Positions 46,176 to 59,167 of a stretch of DNA of 64,000 nt are shown one piece after another. Position 1 is the stretch's first letter, and each line of letters opens with the position of its first letter. Below the pieces are notes generated by a model. That model had not been told where the DNA came from. It saw only the letters and a program-made list of their open reading frames with translations, and made no database searches. The stretch is from Haberlea rhodopensis. Lineage: Eukaryota; Streptophyta; Magnoliopsida; Lamiales; Gesneriaceae. The position numbers and the translations under genes were made by a program. The DNA lies in the NCBI GenBank assembly GCA_907163345.1, contig CAJQUN010000419.1, positions 124,001 to 188,000 on the forward strand, in the 5' to 3' direction.

Positions 46176-47306
46176 AGTGTGATATCCGAAAATTATGGTG
46201 TTGATCCTGGAGTGATTATAATCCTTAATGGATTTTAATTGGAGTAATTATAATTACGGTGTTGAGATTCCCGAGAATTTTATTCCGGTATCGGGGTCGT
46301 TGGGCCCAAGGGTTGAGATTTATTCTAATTAAGGTGATAAGCCTTGGATTTGTATTGGCAGTGTGATCTGGGGAGCTTTGGTTTGAGGTTGTAATGACAG
46401 ATGATTCTTTTATGAGTCAGGGTGCGAGTATTTGAGACTCGGGTTTTTTGGAGCTTTGGTAGTATATATATACCAAGTGAACTCGGTGTTCAGTCATTTT
46501 TCCTCTCCCCTCTCTCCCTCAGTCCACGCCTCCCTCCCATTTCCCATTTTCCCCTCTCTTTTCTCCCTTGGAGGAAAATTGACGGGGCTCAGTGTTGGAG
46601 CTGGAATCTCGACCCAATAATTTGGTAATATTCTTCCCTTCTCTTTTATCTTCGTTGTGATTGTGGTATTGTAGGGTATGAGCAAGTATAGAGTTGGGTT
46701 TGCGTTTTTGGATTTTGGGAGATTATTGGTTGTTATGTTTTGGGAAGGATTTATGGTTCCTTGTTGAGGGTTTATGGTGTAATGGGTGTTGGGGTTGTTA
46801 TTGTGGGGGTTTTAGCTTGTAAAAACACCATTTTTGGTTGTTGCAGGGTTCGCCGATTAATAGGCAAGTGGGCTCGATCGACCGCTCGTCGTTAACATAA
46901 TTTGACAACGATGAACAGTGTGCTCGATCGATCGATCGAGAAGGTTGAGCGATCGATCGAGCAGTGTGCTCGATCGATCGAGCGAGGTCGATTTTTGGTA
47001 GTAAATTTCTGGAGCTCTCGATCGATTGAGCACCTTTGGCCGATCGATCGAGAAGCCATGTTTTGTGAAAAAATATTTGGTTGTTGTGGAAGCGATGCAT
47101 GCTTTGACCGCGTCTTTTAAATGGTTAATCATCGTGATTCGATGATGTATTTGGAGGTTGTATGCATGCTCGGGTATGTGTTTGTGTGCACGAAATTAAT
47201 TATGAGTTATTAACTATGCTTAGAAATAATTCACGGGATCTTGGGGCAAATGCAAGGATTGGCTCTTGCTATTGGATCATAAGGTACGTGTAACATACGA
47301 GCATAG
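46176..47306 (+). repeat. LTR of a probable chromovirus-type element, left part
   Basis: Starts TGTGATATCC, like the LARD-type LTR in reverse (TGTGATGTCC). A TATA-like TATATATATACC lies near 46463, followed by a CT-rich leader (46495-46570). GCTCGATCGATCGATCGAG-type palindromes cluster at 46872-47066. The large non-coding element inserted here at CATAG; sequence continues at 57474. Confidence 0.55.
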
Positions 47307-50300
47307 TGTAAGGCCCCAACACTTGACTCGTCATTAGTTCATTTATGACGTCGTATGTGTATAAATTTTTCATTTTCTTTTCATTCTTTAAAAAAAGGAA
47401 TCATTACATGTTCCCATAATCCCTAGACATAACCAATGTTCAACATTATATGGTCATCTCGACCAACAAAAGACTCAAGGGTTTCACCCATTACCATCCC
47501 CATTACACCACTTTTACGTTGTGGGTTTATAAAATTTGGGCAGAGTCTCCCCACAAACTGAGCTATCTGGAAATAAAAACTCATCACATAATATAATTCC
47601 CGACCAGGGACAACACAATACCAAACAGAATACAGAAACACTAAATAAATTCACAGCCAGGGAAGACACCACACTAATAAGACCACAAAAGTGGGTTTCA
47701 ACACCCTTATACAGTCCATATACAGATACAAGTGCTCACAGAAGAGCAACGAATAACGGATACACATCCGGATGCATAATTAGTATAAATACCAACCGCT
47801 CAACCTCGTATATCGGCTCAATCTCATACTATGCTTCTGCAAGCATCATCCAACAAGGTTCGAGCCTAGCACTCCAAAGCAGCATCGTACCTGTTGTACC
47901 TGTTTCAACAGAAACAGCCCCCACACAGGGTGAGCACACTCCAACTCAATATTCGATCACAAATCAACATACGAAATCATAATGCAACAATTTAGATTAT
48001 TCAAACTCATAAAATATACTCCATGTACAATTCCGAATCTGTATAGCTTCCACACACTGTTCCTGTTTCAAACTCACGCACTTCATAATGTCAAGTTTAG
48101 TATTGTCACTGAAATGTAATACTCAACAACACTTATGAATTCAATACAATGACAATATATTATTTATGCTCAAACATAAATAGTTCAACATCAATATGAA
48201 CCTGGTTATCCCAATGTAACCCTGGTTATCCCACCATCTCATTCTCGATACTTTCTCATATCACTCATGCCCACGACATCACTGGTCAACAAGTAAAATT
48301 GGACCACGTACCACTACGTGTCCCCCATAACTCGTATATTAAACTCAATTATTAAAGTCAAACACTTACCTGAATCATCATATTCAAATTTGCATGTATA
48401 CATGAATGTATAGATACTAGATATACCTGCTCGTACGTCACCACGTACCTTGTAGTAGACAACATGAACAAGCTATCATCAACGTCCGAAGTCTCCTGTA
48501 GAGTCTATACCGAACATCAATTCAATATTAGCTCATAATCCAAGCAATGAACATCCATCAAATAGTTCTTACTTTCATTTCCATATCACATATCAATAAC
48601 TCAATATTATGAATCAAATCATAATCAATATTTTGGATGCACACATCCTCACATTAATCATGATATAACATTGGTAATGCAAAACCCCATCATCTCCCAC
48701 CATCCGCTACATCACACACATGATGCGGGATACACACACCCATACGTGCAAGATCACGCCTAACTCACATAGTAGTTCACTAGACACGCAAGTTCAACAG
48801 AGGGAAAGAAAGTGCAAGGGTGTATGTATAATAATATACAACTAGTGTCTAACTAAAACAATCAAATTAAGCCAATTAACATGTTCCACAATTATTCAAA
48901 CCCACACCGAGGTGATTCAAACCAAGACGTGAAAAAAGGGTCCATGTAGATAAGAGATTCTACCCCTTTAATCCAATTCCCTTAATCCCAACATAAAGTC
49001 ATTTATTTGAAGAAATTCAACTTTAACAAATTAAAGATGCATTGGATTCCAAATTCTTGATTTAGAACTCACTATAAGATTAGTGACTCAACAAGGTGAC
49101 ATAAATCAATAACACATGCTATGCTATCCAATTGAGCATAAATATCACTATAACACTATTCCATGTTATAATACATACTAGCATGCATCTAACCCACTTA
49201 TTTTCACACTATACATGCTTCCAATTGAACACATCCCATACCATAGCCCAACATCTACCAAATATCACAATGGCTACAAGCCATAAAAGTTAGTCATTTT
49301 CACCCACTAACAAGACTTAGACCCACACTTGAATCACATTTAAGCCTATTAACAAACACATTCCATGCATGATGTTAGGATCGGTCCGGAGTGTTTAGAG
49401 GGGGGGTGAATGAACACTCCTTCTAAAAATTAATCCTTCGTGATTTCTTTCGGATTAGTGAAAGAAATCTGTTTCTTAATCAATTCTTGTACAAAACAGA
49501 CACTGAAAATATAAGTGCGGAACGATCTGTTCTTGTATGTAAGAACGGCTCGATGGCTAGTGAGAAAGAACGAGTGCAGAAATAAGATACACAGGATATG
49601 TTTCTGGAAGTTCGAAGGTGGTGTAATCCTTCTACGTCTCCCCTTCTTCCAATTAAGGAAGGTTTATACTAGAAGACTTTGATTTATACAATCCTGTTGT
49701 ACAAACCCGATTCAGACTGGATTTACCTCACTACCAATCTGAAACTCCTAGTCACTCAATCTGCTCAGACACACTCTGTCTGACAGTTACAATATGTTTC
49801 TCACTTTCTGATTTTCAATATAGAAAACACAAGATGCGCACAGTGATCCTAAATGATCAAATGTTACAAATAAGACGTGCTTAAGAATGATTTCAGCTCG
49901 AGAGCTTCTGAACTTGTAAGCTTGTGCTGATTTTTGCTTTCTTGTGCGTTTTTCAATTGATCAGCGAGAGTCAGTAGCAAGCGTCAGTAAGTTCCTTTTT
50001 GTTGCATCCTTTTATAGTTGAAGGTACCAACGACATTATTTCCTTTAGTGTGCAACTTTGACTCTGCTTAAACACTGAGTAGGCTTCAGTCTTCTTCTTC
50101 AGGAAACTGCCGTTCTGGTTCATACTTTCGGCGACTGTCAGGTAAGCTACTCTTTGTCTTCTTACCTATTATGGCAATCTTCAGTCTTTGGTCCTTTGTA
50201 GCATTAATTACAACATTAAATGCTACAATAAATAGCCGTTAATGATTCTGACTGAGGAGTCATTCTGTATGTATCCTAAGCTGCTCTGATCAGATAAAGA

Positions 50301-51115
50301 TAGAGATCGATCTGAAGCTTCGGTTTAGTCAGTCTGATATTCATCGATCCGGTCTGATAAGTAATGTGACTTATCAGCTTGTTCTGTTGTTGAGCTATCG
50401 ATCTGGTCAGTCTGATTACCCCGATCCGGTCTGATATGCTTTGACATCTTATCAGCTTGATCTGTTTTGGGCCATCGTTCTGGTCAGTCTGATTTCTCTC
50501 GATCCGGTCTGATATGTTTTGTCATCTTTAAAATCTCATTGATAAGATCCGGGACTAACACATGATTTTAATCTTCATCTTTCATCTTCGTGATGTTGGT
50601 ATGGAAAGAAGCGCCTGGGAGAGACGAAGACGGCGGCGGTTCGGACGCGCCGGAAGGAGCTCTGACGGCGACGGGCGCGCGGCTTTAGCGGCGAGGGGTC
50701 TGAATGTGCGCGATTGCAGAGAAGAATAGAGGGGGTTCGGGTTTCAGTGCGTGTTTTTACACGTTTACTGTGTGTCCAAAAAAAATGCCCAACATAACAT
50801 ATTTATTTTTGTATCCTTGCCCGGTTTTGTACATCGAAGTGTCACCGGTGCACTGATAAATTAAATTTACAACTACCAATCGGGATTTATACACTCCAAA
50901 AACCCAAAACTTAATTCTTCATTTTAAATAATTTATCTCTAAATTATTATCGGAGTATATTTTACAATCTCAAAATATTTTATGATCCGATTAATTTGCC
51001 AGTTGACCTTCACTTGGTCAATTCCACTTTTAATTAATTAATTCTAAAATTAATTATCAATAAAATCTAAATCATATTTAGTCCAACAAATGATTATAAT
51101 AATCTGGACATCACA
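47307..51115 (-). repeat. 3' LTR of the LARD-type element (with nested solo LTR)
   Basis: Matches the right LTR except for a 1188-bp solo LTR plus duplication at 49373-50565 and a deletion of about 420 bp just after it (the counterpart of about 56510-56940). A GC-rich block lies at 50600-50730. Confidence 0.9.
49373..50560. repeat. Solo LTR, Sirevirus/copia-like, inside the LARD LTR
   Basis: TGTTAGGATCGG..GGACTAACA, 1188 bp, with perfect CATGA duplications (49368-49372 and 50561-50565). The start GTTTAGAGGGGGGGTGAATGA resembles the Sirevirus-like LTR at 14748. Positions 50285-50525 hold about three diverged 75-85 bp units with GATCCGGTCTGATA. The right LTR supplies the empty site near 56485. 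Confidence 0.9.
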
Positions 51116-51127
51116 ATTCTCCCCAAC
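51116..51127 (-). other. Polypurine tract of the LARD-type element
   Basis: The minus strand reads GTTGGGGAGAAT abutting the LTR. Confidence 0.85.
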
Positions 51128-53089
51128 TAATAAAATTCCGTCCTCGAAATTTAAAAGCATGCTTACCATAAAAGCCAACTGTAAAATTTACGTACCGTAT
51201 ATAGCTCGATGTAGTGACTTTACCATCTGTAAGATGACAGTTATCGGAATTATCATGGCTCACACATGTGCCCCATTGCACCAACGATCGCAAGAAGTGT
51301 TTAACCGTCAACTTCTTTGTCATATCTCACTACCTGTGTAATTTCATCGACACAATTCCATTGCACAATCTATTTCCCGTCATATACTTTCATCACAGTA
51401 CCCATCATATAATCTCGTTAAATCATGCAATCCATGCTTTCATGTATATTCAAGAATATATGACAATACATCAACATTTATCTTAATTAACTTCATACAT
51501 GTGTCGTTGCAAATGTATGCAACTTATCCGCACATCATCACCGTCATCCGTATGAAGTAACAGTACTCTTGAGCCTTTACGCACCAATCTTTCATATATC
51601 ATCTCCTGGCTATTATCTGGTGCAAGGTAATGACTAGAAAGCCCATTAGTCATTCTCGCATACGTATATACACATTATACACACCAACAGCCACAGACCT
51701 TCAGTATCAATCATGATAAATGGCTTAACACCGATATTTTCATGTCACGATTATACTCATCTAACACAAGGCATCAACATCAATATCGAATAGTTCGCGA
51801 CATACCTTTGTAGATGGAATCATCTACAATACACAATGACACCATAATACCATGTTAGTCACAGCACTCACATACTCTTAATATCAACATTTCCACATTA
51901 CTTCACCCAACTATTATCTGTCATAGGACATTTACAAAATAATCTCGTTAGTATTTCTCAAATACTAGTAATATAACATGTACCTTGTCATTTACGCATT
52001 TCGATATTCATAATGTTTCTGTCATCAAACATTAATTCCCTGCATCAGAAGTTTCACGCGGTTCTATACACAACAAGTTACAGCACACTGTCTCATAGGG
52101 TGATTGAAATTTAACATCAGAATTAATTGCATGCCTCAACGACGCAATTTATATCGATCTTTAACTCATCCTCAAAACATAATAATTCATTAATCATGAA
52201 TATTCACAATGAACACATGTCCACACACGACATTCGTAGTAATCACGCGTCATCCCGTGACATACTCATGCCATCCCGTGACACACTCATTAAACTCATG
52301 TCTATCTGGTTGTATTCCATTCAACATAATAGGTGATTAATCAATTATTAATCCTACCACATACCAAACTAGTATGCTTTCACAACAATAATCATCATCA
52401 CAGAGTGATTAACATCTATTTTCAATATCTCATCACTACACACCGTAGATATGAGAGTGCTATAACAAAGGTTACACCCCTTCTTGCCTTATTACCGAAA
52501 CAAAATATAAATGATACATCTAGGTTCCACTTCAATTCCATTATCAATTTCTCTACATGTACATGATTTCAAAATCAATATGAATCAACAAAATAACTCG
52601 AATCAACATATATCAATATGTTCAACCAACTGAAACGGTTTACCTCGATATTTTGTCCTCCTGGACCGATCCAATATCCTCTTGGGCCTAAATCACATAT
52701 ACCCAATGAGCAATAACATAACTGTACATAGCACAACTTCTATTGCTATCTGCAATCAAAGCATCATCAATACTCATTGCTAACACAATTGCGATACAAC
52801 AACATTCATCGTTAATTACAATAGCGGTACTAAAAATATTCATTGCTAACACATAGCAATGCATCAATCTTCATCGCCCTACGGCGGTACATAATACTCA
52901 TCGCCACTACTGGCATACATATAATATCCATAATCACAATGAATATACATTCTTAAAACAACAAAACGTAATAACACTTATTGTACACAGTTGATCCACA
53001 CTTGATCTTTTAAATTGTCCCTGCTCTCAACATAATTATTCCACAAAATATGATTTCATATCAATACACAAATTGATATACTCACCATC

Positions 53090-53530
53090 AACAGAATAGC
53101 GGAATGAGACGTCGCAACATATAAAATCGGCGGCAAGAACCATCGCCATGGAATCAGCGGAATGCACCATCGATAAACACATGTCTGGCGGCATGAGCCA
53201 TCGCCATTGACATAGCGGAAAGAGGCACCGCTATACATGTACCCGGCGGCATAAACCATCGCCAATCAATATAGCGGAATGAGGCATCGCTATCAATACA
53301 CTTGGCGGCATGAACCATCGCCAACCAATATAGCGGAATGAGACATCGCTATCAATACACATGGCGGCATGAACCATCGCCAACCAATATAGCGGAATAA
53401 GACATCGCTATCAATACACTTGGCGGCATGAACCATCGCCAACCAACATAGCGGAATGAGACATCGCTATCAATACACTTGGCGGCATGAACCATCGCCA
53501 ACCAACATAGCGGAATGAGACATCGCTATC
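53090..53530. repeat. 59-60 bp tandem array with paired mini-hairpins
   Basis: About 7-8 units. Each unit holds AGCGGAATGAGACATCGCT and GGCGGCATGAACCATCGCC, both with complementary ends (AGCG/CGCT and GGCG/CGCC), separated by about 11 bp. The later units are nearly identical. Confidence 0.9.
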
Positions 53531-53564
53531 AATATCGATAATGTGGTTGTTCCGGTCTTGTTAT

Positions 53565-53990
53565 AGCAGCGGAATTTTATACCCCTCGCTTCGACATATA
53601 GCGGCATCATATGATATCCCTCGCTTCGACAATGACAGCGGTATGTTACCTCGCTTAGACATGACAGCGGCAAATATCATATTACCATCGCTTTATATGA
53701 CAGCGGCAAGTACCTCCCTCGCTCGAATATAACAACTACCGGAACTTCCACTAGCTCCATGTACCTGCATCCAGGTTAATACAACAGTTCACAAATATAA
53801 TGATCGATACCACGTTCCAGTTATAACCACAATATTCCACATTAATCACTAGAATTGTGACTGTTCCGGTCCCAATACAACAGCGGAATTTTAGGACCCC
53901 TCGCTTCGACAATGACAGCGGCATGTTACCTCGCTTAGACATGACAGCGGCAAGTACCTCCCTCTCTCGGAGATAAAGGCTACCGGAACA
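53565..53990. repeat. Second array of AGCGG..CGCT motifs
   Basis: Irregular units of 25-40 bp such as ACAGCGGCATGTTACCTCGCTT. The block 53850-53990 partly duplicates 53550-53750. Confidence 0.8.
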
Positions 53991-54398
53991 TTCATCAATT
54001 CTACCACAATAATCAAGCACAACAGTTGATTCCATTATCACAATATATATCACTATCATTTCACATATACCATCACATGTAAGGGTTCACTATCCACGAT
54101 ATACATAATCAAAGGTATAACACGTTTTACCGTCCGAAGCCCGTACGTCTCACATTCCTGATTTTCCTACAAAATCCGATCCCTTAACACATAATAGATG
54201 AAGTGCTAGACATCACCATTAATGCCATCCCATCGCATTCTACACGATTCCTGCAATTACAATGATTAGCAACACCACTTTTCATATCATAAAAGCACAT
54301 AAACAACTAGTTGTGTCATACAACATTAATGCCATCATGCATAAAAATGTGCTATCAATAACTTCCTAGGCCCTTAACAGCCCCAAAGAGCAACCACT

Positions 54399-54410
54399 GC
54401 TCTGATACCA
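54399..54410 (-). other. Primer-binding site, initiator tRNA-Met
   Basis: The plus strand reads GCTCTGATACCA, an exact match, four bases from the LTR. Confidence 0.93.
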
Positions 54411-54414
54411 CTAA

Positions 54415-57400
54415 TGTAAGGCCCCAACACTTGAACTCGTCATTAGTTCATTTATGACGTCGTATGTGTATAAATTTTTCATTTTCTTTTCATTCTTTAA
54501 AAAAAGGAATCATTACATGTTACCATAATCCCTAGACATAACCAATGTTCAACATTATATGGTCATCTCGACCAACAAACAGACTCAAGGGTTTCACCCA
54601 TTACCATCCCCATTACACCACTTTTACATTGTGGGTTTATAAAAATTTGGGCAGAGTCTCCCCACAAACTGAGCTATCCGGAAATAAAAACTCATCACAT
54701 AATATAATTCCCGACCAGGGACAACACAATACCAAACAGAATACAGAAACACTAATAAATTCCCAGCCAGGGAAGACACCACACTAATAAGACCACAAAA
54801 GTGGGTTTCAACACCCTTATACAGTCCATATACAGATACAAGTGCTCACAGAAGAGCAACGAATAACGGATACACATCCGGATGCATAATTAGTATAAAT
54901 ACCAACCGCTCAACCTCGTATATCGGCTCAATCTCATACTATGCTTCTGGAAGCATCATCCAACAAGGTTCGAGCCTAGCACTCCAAAGCAGCATCGTAC
55001 ATGTTGTACCTGTTTCAACAGAAACAGCCCCCACACAGGGTGAGCACACTCCAACTCAATATTCGATCACAAATCAACATACGAAATCATAATGCAACAA
55101 TTTAGATTATTCAAACTCATAAAATATACTCCCTGTACAATTCCGAATCTGTATAGCTTCCACACACTGTTCCTGTTTCAAACTCACGCACTTCATAATG
55201 TCAAGTTTAGTATTGTCACTGAAAATGTAATACTCAGCAACACTTATGAATTCAATACAATGACAATATATTATTTATGCTCAAACATAAATAGTTCAAC
55301 ATCAATATGAACCTGGTTATCCCAATGTAACCCTGGTTATCCCACCATCTCATTCTCGATACTTTCTCATATCACTCATGCCCACGGCATCACTACTCAA
55401 CAAGTAAAATTGGACCACGTACCACTACGTGTCCCCCATAACTCGTATATTAAACTCAATTATTAAAGTCAAACACTTACCTGAATCATCATATTCAAAT
55501 TTGCATGTATACATGAATGTATAGATACTAGATATACCTGCTCGTACGTCACCACGTACCTTATAGTAGACAACATGAACAAGCTATCATCAACGTCCGA
55601 AGTCTCCTGTATAGTCTATACCGAACATCAATTCAATATTAGCTCATAATCCGAGCAATGAACATCCATCAAATAGTTCTTACTTTCATTTCCATATCAC
55701 ATATCAATAACTCAATATTATGAATCAAATCATAATCAATATTTTGGATGCACACATCCTCACATTAATCATGATATAACATTGGTAATGCAAAACCCCA
55801 TCATCTCCCACCATCCGCTACATCACACACATGATGCGGGATACACACACCCATACGTGCAAGATCACGCCTAACTCACATAGTAGTTCACTAGACACGC
55901 AAGTTCAACAGAGGGAAAGAAAGTGCAAGGGTGTATGTATAATAATATACAACTAGTGTCTAACTAAAACAATCAAATTAAGCCAATTAACATGTTCCAC
56001 AATTATTCAAACCCACACCGAGGTGATTCAAACCAAGACGTGAAAGAAAGGGTCCATGTAGATAAGAGATTCTACCCCTTTAATCCAATTCCCTTAATCC
56101 CAACATAAAGTCATTTATTTGAAGAAATTCAACTTTAACAAATTAAAGATGCATTGGATTCCAAATTCTTGATTTAGAACTCACTATAAGATTAGTGACT
56201 CAACAAGGTGACATAAATCAATAACACATGCTATGCTATCCAATTGAGCATAAATATCACTATAACACTATTCCATGTTATAATACATACTAGCATGCAT
56301 CTAACCCATTTATTTTCACACTACACATGCTTCCAATTGAACACATCCCATACCATAGCCCAACATCTACCAAATATCACAATGGCTACAAGCCATAAAA
56401 GTTAGTCATTTTCACCCACTAACAAGACTTAGACCCACACTTGAATCACATTTAAGCCTATTAACAAACACATTCCATGCATGATTTAATCTTCATCTTT
56501 TAACCAATAATAATACTAAGTCAAGACTTATTCCACAATTTATTTCAACGATTAACCATTCAATAAAGTGAGCCCCCACCAACTTTCAACAATCAAAACA
56601 TTCCCCATGCTATCCCATTCCCAATCACAATACTTCAACACATGAAGGAATACATACATACATACCATTTACACACACAAACACATGCTGGACACACACA
56701 CACACGCACACACACTGCTGCACACACACGAACACACACTAACAACCCTTCCAAAATGCTAGCAAAAATCGAACCAATCTTCATCAAAAATTCGAGGGAT
56801 TTCAGGTGAAAAACGGTTGAAGGATGAGGAGAATTACCCACAAAAAAATTGGGAGAAAATCGTCCCAAAATCGGACGAATTCGCGATTTCGAACCGCTGC
56901 GCTTCCTTGCAAGATCCGGACGAAATCTGCGACGAAACTTCGTGATGTTAGTATGGAAAGAAGCGCCTGGGAGAGACGAAGACGGCGGCGGTTCGGACGC
57001 GCCGGAAGGAGCTCCGACGGTGGCGGGCGCGCGGCTTTAGCGGCGAGGGGTCTGAATGTGCGCGATTGCAGAGAAGAAAAGAGGGGGTTCGGGTTTCAGT
57101 GCATGTTTTTACACGTTTACTGTGTGTCCGAAAAAAATGCCCAACATAACATATTTATTTTTGTATCCTTGCCCGGTTTTGTACATCGAAGTGTCACCGG
57201 TGCACTGATAAATTAAATTTACAACTACCAATCTGGATTTATACACTCCAAAAATCCAAAACTTAAATTCTTCATTTTAAATAATTTATCTCTAAATTAT
57301 TATCGGAGTATATTTTACAATCTCAAAATATTTTATGATCCGATTAATTTGCCAGTTGACCTTCACTTGGTCAATTCCACTTTTAATTAATTAATTCTAA

Positions 57401-57468
57401 AATTAATTATCAATAAAATCTAAATCATATTTAGTCCAACAAATGATTATAATAATCTGGACATCACA
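54415..57468 (-). repeat. 5' LTR of the LARD-type element
   Basis: 3054 bp. Includes a (CA)-rich tract at 56670-56740 and a GC-rich block at 56950-57060. This copy lacks the nested solo LTR. Confidence 0.92.
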
Positions 57469-57473
57469 CATAG

Positions 57474-57650
57474 TGTTATATATTATTATTGTAGAATGAA
57501 TAATATACTAGGGTGCAATGAATTGGTATGTATTATACGGTGCCGCTATGGAGCGAGCAATAGTTGGGATGTTGTCGCTATGAAGCGAACATCGGTTATG
57601 ATGCCGCCCTTGTTGAGCGTGTGAGGTAATGGAACTGCGAAATCATGGTA
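57474..57650 (+). repeat. Right part of the disrupted chromovirus-type host element
   Basis: Continues 46176-47306 after removal of the LARD-type insert. Contains GCCGCTATGGAGCGAGC and GTCGCTATGAAGCGAAC, the same kind of CGCT..AGCG motif as the LARD arrays but in inverse orientation. Confidence 0.5.
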
Positions 57651-59167
57651 CAGTAGATAATGGATACAGATATCACTACTTTAACTCTTTTTTCCATGCA
57701 AGATAGTGCAGCAAATTCCTGTTCTATGTAACTTAAATTTGTCATTGCTTTCTTGGGTAATTCTATTTGTTGCACTTTTTTTAAAAATTTACACCTCTTA
57801 GAGATTGTTGGTTAACCTCACTGAATATTTAGTTCTAGCAAGTATTGTATATACCATGGCACCTGCATATTTACTAATAAAACTAAATCATCATTAGTAG
57901 AGTTCTAGAGCTTTCATCTTTTTCTTGGTTTGTGGTTTAAAACCTTCATGTGGGTTCCTGTTTTTTTAGCATCAAAAAGGTGATCCACATTCTGTTTTTA
58001 CATTCTTGGTTCATAAAAGCTTTTAAAGTTGGAGAGTTGAAAAGGTGAATGGTCTCAGATTGCAGCACTTTTGAGTTTGAGAGCGTATGATGAAAATGAA
58101 TGTTCTAAGTGAAAGTGTAGGTAAGACAAGCAAATTCTGGTTGCGTCCATAACTCTCGGCAAGAATAGTATATATGGTTTGTGGCTGCTGATCCTATTTT
58201 GTTTGGAGCTGATGCCCTGCTTATTATTATTCTGCTTAAAATAGTACATGTCTGTTCTTTTTGTGAACTTGTGCAAGGAAGTGCAAAAAATGCTGATATG
58301 AATCTTTGATATCCCCTTGACTTTTAAATGGCGCTAAATAACATCACATGAGATACTTGTTGTGATGCTCAGGCAAGCGTGACTAAAGAAAAATCTTCAC
58401 TATAGCTACATGTTTTAGCCCGTATTAGCATGTTTTACTAATCAAGTCTCACTATCCTAAGATGTCATGGACAAAAAAAAGTCGAAGTAGAAACTAAAAC
58501 GACACGGTGCCAAAATAACTACTATATGTGTATATATATATAATGCAACATAACTCTTTTTGCTGAAGTTACTTTACTTCATATGACATTACACGAAAGC
58601 TTTACCATAATACAGTAATAGAATATAATAAAATATATAAGGATAGAACACGTCCAATACAATATCATAAAAGTTACTTAATTAAGAAGGGTTTTTTGGA
58701 ATTGAACTCTATTTGATTTTGAAATATGCATTTTATCTCATGTTGTTTGAAAACAGATGTAGAATACAACGTTCGTATATGATTTGTGTTACACACTCTA
58801 AATCTTGTGTCCCCGCTTTGAATTACATTTTAAATGTTAATTGTACCATTGAAAGAGTAAATTGCACATAAATAATAACATGATGATGTAATCTGTCTAT
58901 TTTGAATAACATAAGAGGTTATCTGTCTATTTTGAATACATATGAGGTAATCAAGCGATATATTAATGCCAAGTTGTAAGCAAATTATTCAAGTTGACAT
59001 ATCAATTGACATCTCAATTAGTTTTGTACTTGCTATGTTGGAATAACATATGAGGTAATCAAGCAAAGGTGTACCTGAATCGATAATAGCTGAAATTCTT
59101 GTATTATGGTCTTACATATTTTAAAGATTTGCCTTGAAAGTCCTTTATTTTCTCTCACACTCCCTAC
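57651..59167. other. Unassigned DNA
   Basis: Balanced, unique-looking sequence without open frames above about 70 residues. No element ends were recognised. Confidence 0.45.

Larger units (their letters stand above)
51128..54398 (-). other. Non-coding interior of the LARD-type element
   Basis: 3.3 kb with no recognisable protein domain on either strand. CATCGCC/GCGGTA motifs begin near 52790 and grow into two tandem arrays. Confidence 0.75.
47307..57468 (-). mobile_element. Large non-coding LTR element (LARD type), 10.2 kb
   Basis: Flanked by perfect 5-bp duplications CATAG (47302-47306 and 57469-57473). LTRs 47307-51115 (3809 bp) and 54415-57468 (3054 bp) start TGTAAGGCCCC and end GACATCACA. 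They are very similar apart from one insertion and one deletion. An exact initiator-Met primer site and a polypurine tract set minus orientation. The 3.3-kb interior has no frame above about 100 residues and no retroviral motif. It would depend on a relative's enzymes. Terminal sequence and primer suggest a chromovirus (Tekay/Del-like) parent; that is inference. Confidence 0.9.

Noticed and set aside
53090..53530. A CRISPR-like array
   Set aside because: Whole 59-60 bp units repeat without unique spacers, inside a plant retrotransposon with no cas genes. It is a tandem repeat.
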